A stretch of DNA of 64,000 bases, taken from contig CH003203.1 in NCBI GenBank assembly GCA_000149265.1, positions 304,522 through 368,521 on the forward strand, in the 5' to 3' direction. The notes under the pieces were generated by a model. That model worked only from the letters and a program-made list of their open reading frames with translations, ran no database searches and was not told the DNA's origin. The stretch's first letter is position 1; each line of letters opens with the position of its first letter. Positions 57,401 to 64,000 of the stretch are shown here, piece after piece. The stretch comes from Ciona savignyi (taxonomy: Eukaryota > Chordata > Ascidiacea > Phlebobranchia > Cionidae). Position numbers and translations under genes: made by a program.

Positions 57401-58520
57401 CGATTTCTTATAATCAGTAGATAAAAATTGGTAGATGGGTAGATAACATACTCGTAAATGTGCTCACAAAATATAAACCTTATATCTCGTTTGGTTTTCA
57501 AAGACGCGCCACAAACGCACCCACACTACGTCAAATTATCAATATGTTCGCTTTGGGTTGAAATGAAACAGCCTTGATATTCCTAAATCGACGATTTGTT
57601 ATACTAATTACATGAAAATTGGTAGATGGGTAGATAACACATTTATAAATTTGCTCCCAAAAATAAACATTATATCTTGTTTTGTTTTCAAACGCGCGGC
57701 ACGAACGAACCCACACTACGTCATATTATCAGTACGGTATTTTCGCTTTGTGTTGACATGGAACAGCTTGGATATACCTAAATCTACGATTTATTGTAGT
57801 AAGTACATGAAAATTGGTAGATATGTGGATAACACATTTATAAACTTGGTCCCATAAAATAAACCTGATATCTTGTTTGGTTTCAAACGCGCGTCATTAA
57901 CGCACCCACACCACGTCATATATTATCAATATGTTCGCTTTGGGTTGACATGAAACAGCTTGGATATACCTAAATCGACGATTTCTTATAGTTAATAAAT
58001 GAAAATTGGTAGATGGGTAGATAACATACTCGTTAATTTGCTCACAAAATATAAACCTTATATCTCGTTTGGTTTTCAAACGCGCGCCACAAACGCACCC
58101 ACACTATGTTAAATTATCAATATGTTCGCTTTAGGTTGAAATGAAACAGCTTGGATATACCCAAATCGACGAATTGTTATAGTAAGTACATGAAAATCGG
58201 TAGATGGGTGGATAACACATTTATAAAATTGCTCCCAAAAAATAAACCTTATATCTTGTTTGGTTTTCAAACGCGCGCCACGAACGCACCCACACAACGT
58301 CAAATTATCAGTATTTTCGCTTTGGGTTGAAATGAAACAGCTTGGATATACCTAAAGTCGACGATTTGTTGTGGTAAGTACATGAAAATCGGTAGATGGG
58401 TGGATAACACATTTATAAAATTGCTCCCAAAAAATAAACCTTATATCTTGTTTGGTTTTCAAACGCGCGCCACAAACGCACCCACGCACAAGGTCAAATT
58501 ATCAAAATGTTCGCTATATC

Positions 58521-59900
58521 GATCCTATTTAATTCCATAATACTACAGTATATGAAAAGAATAATCCCTTGATCAGATTAACATGCAATTCTCGATACAG
58601 GCATGAATATTAACTATTTTAGGACATTGGTTCAACTGTCATTCAATCACAATTATTAAAAAGTGGACCTGTTAGATTTAATATAATATGTTAGAAAATA
58701 TGACAATCGTTTATAAGAAAGAAAAATGACAATTGTTGTTAAAGGACAATATTCAAACATATTACGGAAACACCTTAAGTCATTTTCTTATATACGTCGT
58801 TGACATGATATCAGCCCGCTTTCATATATAAATGGCGACAAATTTTCGCAGTATATTAATGAACTTAGGTGTGATGCGGCAATTAACACACATCAATTTT
58901 TTACAATAAAATTAAATATCTTCTTGTTGTTTTGCAAAACTTGTTGTTTATTATGGATAAACACAATGATTGCAGAAAAGGTATGTTGTAGCAGAACTAA
59001 CTAAATGACACACAACAAAAGCGAGTTTCGGAAAGCAAAAAATGTAAAAATCAATAACGTAATCACTTTTGGAGTAATTATCATCATCCATTTTATCTTT
59101 AATCACGTAATTTTCTTTTTTTTTGTTATTTTTACGACAGTTTGTTCATGTATATCTACCTGAAAATCTCTCTAATGTTATTCTAAATTAAAATCATTAC
59201 TTATGACGGGTTTTTTTAATGTTTATCGGTTACACGAATTTAAATCACTCTTTTAACCCCGTTTGTTTCTATTACCGCCCGTATAAAGTACTAATCAGTG
59301 TATTATTTTGATGTGGGTTTATACATTTATGTTTCATTTAAATGAATACAACAAATACAGTATCTTAGTTTAAAAGGTCCAACTACATTTATTAACTGCA
59401 CATGCAATCATTTTCACTCGAAATTGTTGATATTGTGTCAGCTTGACGAATTATGTAATCATAGAACTTGGGGAAATAATAATCCTAAACTCATTTAAGA
59501 AACACAATTTTCGTTTCTAAAAAACAAAAATTTTACCCGAGAAACGAAAATTTTGTTTCCAGAAACGATAACGAAAAGTTGTTATGTTAGTTTTATGACA
59601 GTAAAATGTGATATCGCATGCTTCGTGGTTAAAGAGTTTTAAATCTTTGTTAAGAGGTGAATCGGTCAAAACATGGGCAAGTACAATTTGTTCTTCAAAA
59701 CTTTGAGGACAAATTAAGTAACCGCTTTCTGCTATAGAACATTTAGCTTATGTGCTACTCGGTGACGCACGTTTTTATTTGTTTTTAATTGGGCGACTAA
59801 ACACACGTTCACCGGATTTCCGGCCGTACATAATAATAATATTTGCATAAAAAACACAAATTTCAATACGATCATGAACAACGATTATTAATTACTACTT
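58521..59900. other. AT-rich spacer, nothing recognised
   Basis: No supported gene. A small cluster of (A)GAAACGA(A/T) motifs with inverted copies (ATTTTCGTTTC / GAAACGAAAAT) occurs at 59505-59580. The 3' untranslated part of the retrotransposon may reach into the end of this stretch. Confidence 0.4.
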
Positions 59901-60171
59901 TTTATATTACAGGTCAAGTTGGATGAAAGGTTGGTGTGCAGCAAGATCTTTTGTTTGGATCGATGGTTTTTTCACCAAGCAATTCCTGCAAAGCTTTACT
60001 TTTTATGAGTTATTTTGTTTTTCCATATTTTCCAATTATTTTTATAATATAAAGGTAAAATAGTTAGTTGCCTTGTTTCTTATTATATTGTTCAGTTTCA
60101 AAACATATTTGCCCGATATAAAGTAGTCTACATAAGTGACATTTTTATTTTTAAGGAGGAATCCAATTGGT

Positions 60172-63100
60172 TCAAATTACATAAGTCTCGTTCAGATCGT
60201 ATAATTCATAAGTTTCTTGTTTGCCTCTCAATGTACTTTCCCGTAATAAAATATTTTTGATTTTCGTGTTTATTATCCAAAGTATTCGTCGGGTAAATTC
60301 ATCTTTGCTCTCTATGTATTTATTTCCAAAATCGAGTTGATGTTTTTTCCTTATTATTTCAGCCTTAAAAATATTGATTGCTTTGGTAACAAGTAAATTA
60401 GGCGTTGCATTATTTTTCGTTTGGTTATATAATATTATTGATTTTGTTATTTGCGTTTTCTGTTTGCAAGCATTGTTTGTTAGTACTTCTATTTCATTAA
60501 TTATTATTTCGGTTAATTGACATTTCGTAAGAATGTGCTTTATATTGTCAGATCTATTTCCACAAAATTTGCAATTTCTAATTAATAATTTACCGTTTTG
60601 ATATTGCGTTCCAATTTTATCTCTGTACCAATCACCGAAGTGATATGCGTTATGAGCTATTTTGTAATTTCTATCTCGTTCTACGTTATTGAAGTGTTGT
60701 TTAGTTAGTTTATCATTAAGTGTAATTTGTGACCATTTTATTATCTCATTATTTTCACGTAATATAGTCGCTTTCGCCTTATCTTTTATTAGTTCTACGT
60801 AAATGGGTTTTAATTTGTTTGATTCCCATGGGAAGTCTTTCCGTCGTAGCGTATATATCGTTTGTCGAATTTCCTTATAAAATTTGTTTGGTTCTGTTGC
60901 GTTTAATGCCGAGTTCGTATATAGCTGTTCATTTATTAATTTAATGGTTGATGCTAAATTGAAACGTGTCCATTCTTGTGAGATCGTTTGCAATTTTTCT
61001 AGTTTTCTAATCTCATATAAGCGAGTTGCTCTTACAGCTTTTAATTTTAGTATTATATCTGGGGCATTTAATCCGCCATCAATAGGTAGCGCTATTAGTT
61101 TTTTTCGTGCTATTCTGTCAATTTTTTGTGGGAACCAAATAAATTTATACATGTAGTTATTAATTTCGTTAATAAATTGTTTTGGCAGTATCATATGTCT
61201 TCCGTATCGTTAATAATTGCGGCATAAAGAGCGCGTTTATTATAATAATTCTACCTTTTAATGTTAGTTTTCGTTTAAGATTTTTCCAATACAAGGCTTT
61301 TATTACGCGGCGAGCTTTTTCGGTGTTTTCTGTTATGCATTCTCTGTTTAAACTAAAATAAACGCCTAGTATTTTTATTTTTTCCTTTATGCATTCATTT
61401 GGGAGGTGTTCGTTTATTACATTATTTATTAAAGAATCATTAGTTATTATTTGGGTTTTACTTGCATTCATTTTTTGGCCTGATGCTTTTTCAAATAATT
61501 TTATTTCGTTAATGGTTTCCTTTAATGACATATTGTCTGATATTAATATAGATAAATCGTCTGCGTACTGTTCTGTTTTTAATTCTATATGGTTTAGTTT
61601 AAATCCTTTTATGTTTTTGTTAGCCTCAATCTTTCGAGTTAGAACTTCTACGCCAATTAGGAAAAGGATCATGCTACAAGGGCAACCTTGTCGTATTCCC
61701 CTTGTTATATTTATGTTATCCGTGAAGGCTCCGTTTATTTCTATTTTACTTTGTATTTTATTATATATTATCTTTATCCATTTAATTATATAATTCGGGT
61801 ATGTTTAATTTTGTTAGTATTTTAAATAAGTAGGTATAATTTACACGATCAAATGCTTTTTCAAAGTCTATTGCAAGAATTGTTAAAATTTTTGTTAAAA
61901 TATTTAGCCGCCTCTATGCATGCGTTTATATTTTCTAAACTATTATTAATGGATCTTCCAGGTATGGCGCATTTTTGATTTGGACTAATTATTTTATTAA
62001 TTATTATACCTAAACGTTTTGCTATAATCTTGCTAAGTATTTTATAGTCTGTGTTAAGTAGTGAAATGGGTCTCCAATTTTTAATGTCTTTTTTATCCCC
62101 TTTCTTATATATTAGTTTAACTCTCGCGGTTCGCATTGTTTCTGGCATTATTCCCTTTAAATAGATGTTATTGTATAATTCTTCCATATCATATTTTATA
62201 ACTTCCCATAATTGTTTATATATTTTTGATGTTAGACCGTCACAGCCTGGCGTGCTATTATCATTTATCTCTAAAATGCATTCGTGAATTTCTTTGTGGT
62301 TGATAGGTTGCGTCATATTTTTTAAATCCAATTGGTCATATTCTATTGGATCCAAAAAATACAGATATTCATCAATATAGTCTATATTTATTTCAGCACT
62401 TGTCCATAGATCTTGGTAAAAGGCATGCGTGGCGTTAAGAGTCTGGTTTTGATTTTTCGTTAGCTCTCCCATTTGATTATATATATTGTAAATAGTATCT
62501 CTATTACCTTTTGCTTCTTCGTATCTATAAAACTCTTTAGTTGGTTTTTCTTCATCTTCACTTATATTTATTTTTGATCTAATTATCGCACCTTCATTAA
62601 TTGTTCGTTGGTATTTATTTATATTTTCTTTCAATCGTGTTATTTTGGTTACTATATTTGGGGANNNNNNNNNNNNNNNNNNNNNNNNNNNNNNNNNNNN
62701 NNNNNNNNNNNNNNNNNNNNNNNNNNNNNNNNNNNNNNNNNNNNNNNNNNNNNNNNNNNNNNNNNNNNNNNNNNNNNNNNNNNNNNNNNNNNNNNNNNNN
62801 NNNNNNNNNNNNNNNNNNNNNNNNNNNNNNNNNNNNNNNNNNNNNNNNNNNNNNNNNNNNNNNNNNNNNNNNNNNNNNNNNNNNNNNNNNNNNNNNNNNN
62901 NNNNNNNNNNNNNNNNNNNNNNNNNNNNNNNNNNNNNNNNNNNNNNNNNNNNNNNNNNNNNNNNNNNNNNNNNNNNNNNNNNNNNNNNNNNNNNNNNNNN
63001 NNNNNNNNNNNNNNNNNNNNNNNNNNNNNNNNNNNNNNNNNNNNNNNNNNNNNNNNNNNNNNNNNNNNNNNNNNNNNNNNNNNNNNNNNNNNNNNNNNNN

Positions 63101-63999
63101 NNNNNNNNNNNNNNNNNNNNNNNNNNNNNNNNNNNNNNNNNNNNNNNNNNNNNNNNNNNNNNNNNNNNNNNNNNNNNNNNNNNNNNNNNNNNNNNNNNAT
63201 TCAAGTTTTCAATTATGTCGTTGTGTTGTAATATTGAATTATTTATTTTGTAAAAGGATAGACCCCATTTACGATTACTATTTATTTTTAGAGTTATTAC
63301 CGGGCAATTGTTATGGTCCGAAAAGTAATTACGTATGTGATTTAGCGCGAAGGTTTTGTTTTTCGCTAGTCTGTTAACATATATTCTGTCTATTCTTGTA
63401 GCACTCGTTTTTGTTATTCTAGTAAATTCTATAGTTTGTTTATGTATTACTCGAAATGCGTCCTGAAAGTTATTTCCATTTTGTAGCCGCTGTAAGGCGA
63501 TTCTATCTCGTTTTTTTTCTTTTATCATAATTTGCTTTTACGTCGATTTCATTAGAAACCATATTAAAATCACCAATCAACAGGTCGATTGTTTCATTTA
63601 CGTCCCCTAGTTTATCTTTAAGGTCATATATCATTTGTTCTCTGGCAATAAGATTTTTATGCGTTTGTCCGGATTTCAGGTATAAATTATAAATGTTGAT
63701 ATCATTGTGTTTATATTGGAGATTTAATTTTTGTACCCGGTTTTCAAATATTATATTATGGTGAATTTTGTACATTGGCAGGAGGTGCTTTTTGACAAGG
63801 ATTGCAGTTCCTTGGCGAAATGATCTAATTGGATGTTCGGGCGCATTAACGAAGATTTCGATGTTGGACTGCGCTTTAAATTTGAACATCATATCTTTCG
63901 TAAATACGTGAGTTTCCTGTATTAGCAATATGTCGATTTTATTTGATTCCATATAGTATGTTATCTTTTTAATTTTGTTTAGTATTCCATTTGTGTTCA
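60172..63999 (-). pseudogene. LINE ORF2 (endonuclease-reverse transcriptase), frameshifted
   Basis: Open pieces on the minus strand are 63999-63503, 63528-61861 (interrupted by the gap), 61672-61169 (open upstream in the same frame to about 61800), and 61194-60172. At least four frame changes are needed: near 63510 in a run of A, near 61880, near 61805 and near 61200. Conserved motifs read through each break once frame is shifted, including catalytic YADD. The breaks are single-base and AT-rich, so they could be real decay or sequencing errors; as written it cannot encode one polyprotein. Confidence 0.8.
62665..63198. other. Assembly gap (534 N)
   Basis: A run of N inside the LINE, between the endonuclease and the first reverse transcriptase motifs. 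The flanking frames agree, so the nominal length may be close to correct. Confidence 0.95.
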
Positions 64000-64000
64000 G

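Larger units (their letters stand above)
50148..58520 (+). repeat. 193-bp satellite array, split by a transposon
   Basis: One partial monomer (about 50148-50233) precedes the Kolobok element, and about 18 monomers follow (55091-58520). Phase landmarks recur 193 bp apart (for example 56040, 56233, 56426, 56619). Each unit carries ACGCGCGCCATGAACGCACC, ACTACGTCAAATTATCAATA and GAAACAGCTTGGATATACC. Short open frames across the units are repeat shadows. A two-monomer block near 55660-55990 recurs near 57775-58090, indicating higher-order copying. Confidence 0.92.
60172..64000 (-). mobile_element. Non-LTR (LINE) retrotransposon, L1/Tx1-like, continues past window edge
   Basis: Read on the minus strand from the right edge: an AP-type endonuclease (NTNGILNKIKK, LLIQETH, then LLIGDFN and a C-terminal SATRIDRIYV…SDHNNCPVI), reverse transcriptase (KNWRPISLLNTDYKILSKII, SPNQKCAIPGRSI, AIDFEKAFDRV, GIRQGCPCSMILF, YADDLSILI), and a thumb/C-terminal part ending in a Cys-rich CKFC-x…H-x4-C knuckle. 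This order is ORF2 of L1/Tx1-clade elements. The 5' end lies outside the window; the 3' end lies somewhere between 59900 and 60171. Confidence 0.88.

Noticed and set aside
55461..58303. Series of 60-90-codon frames with near-identical products
   Set aside because: They are shadows of the 193-bp satellite, repeat every monomer on both strands, and are broken by ordinary monomer variation.

Overview
The window reads as metazoan nuclear DNA: AT-rich, genes split into many short GT-AG exons, extracellular CUB/LDLa/trypsin modules, and a high load of DNA transposons, SINEs and a non-LTR retrotransposon. The style (compact introns, many tRNA-type SINEs) fits an ascidian tunicate such as Ciona. That assignment is inference; nothing here proves the species. 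Two assembly gaps are present (29912-30148 and 62665-63198).

Layout. 1-14.4 kb holds repeats: a family of large hairpin-ended elements built from ~330-bp sub-repeats with a GGGGAATTCCCC core (copies at 1341-6847, 6975-8488, 10506-12372). The first copy carries about 2 kb of foreign cargo, including a small two-exon secreted peptide gene (4868-5151, minus) with the layout of an antimicrobial-peptide precursor. 14.4-49.1 kb is a tandem cluster of membrane-bound serine protease genes. Gene A (14505-21809) is intact in 14 exons: signal peptide, CUB, LDLa, trypsin domain, Thr-rich 9-residue-repeat stalk, and a C-terminal hydrophobic tail. A ~9.2-kb segment (about 22.23-31.47 kb) is duplicated immediately downstream (31.47-41.8 kb). 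This leaves gene B with only its first eight exons, while gene C is complete through its first protease domain. C's stalk exon contains exactly 48 copies of a 27-bp repeat and runs in frame into the exons of a second protease domain (D), predicting one two-protease protein ending at 49054.

49-64 kb is again mobile DNA. A 193-bp satellite (50.15 kb, then 55.1-58.5 kb) is split by an apparently complete Kolobok-type DNA transposon (50234-55086, TTAA target duplication, long inverted repeats). It encodes a six-exon THAP/DDE transposase and, convergently, a P2X7-C-terminal-like Cys-rich protein. The right edge is an L1/Tx1-type non-LTR retrotransposon on the minus strand (60172 to beyond 64000) broken by frameshifts.

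The protease genes probably act on the cell surface: synthesis as a secreted zymogen, activation cleavage after Arg at R|IVGG, and tethering through an O-glycosylated stalk to a C-terminal anchor. Each 5' end has a TATA box and a CRE-like element at matching spacing. The two halves of the segmental duplication differ by several clean transposon insertions, which order those insertions after the duplication. All gene models come from reading splice sites and frame by eye; no alignment or transcript data were available.
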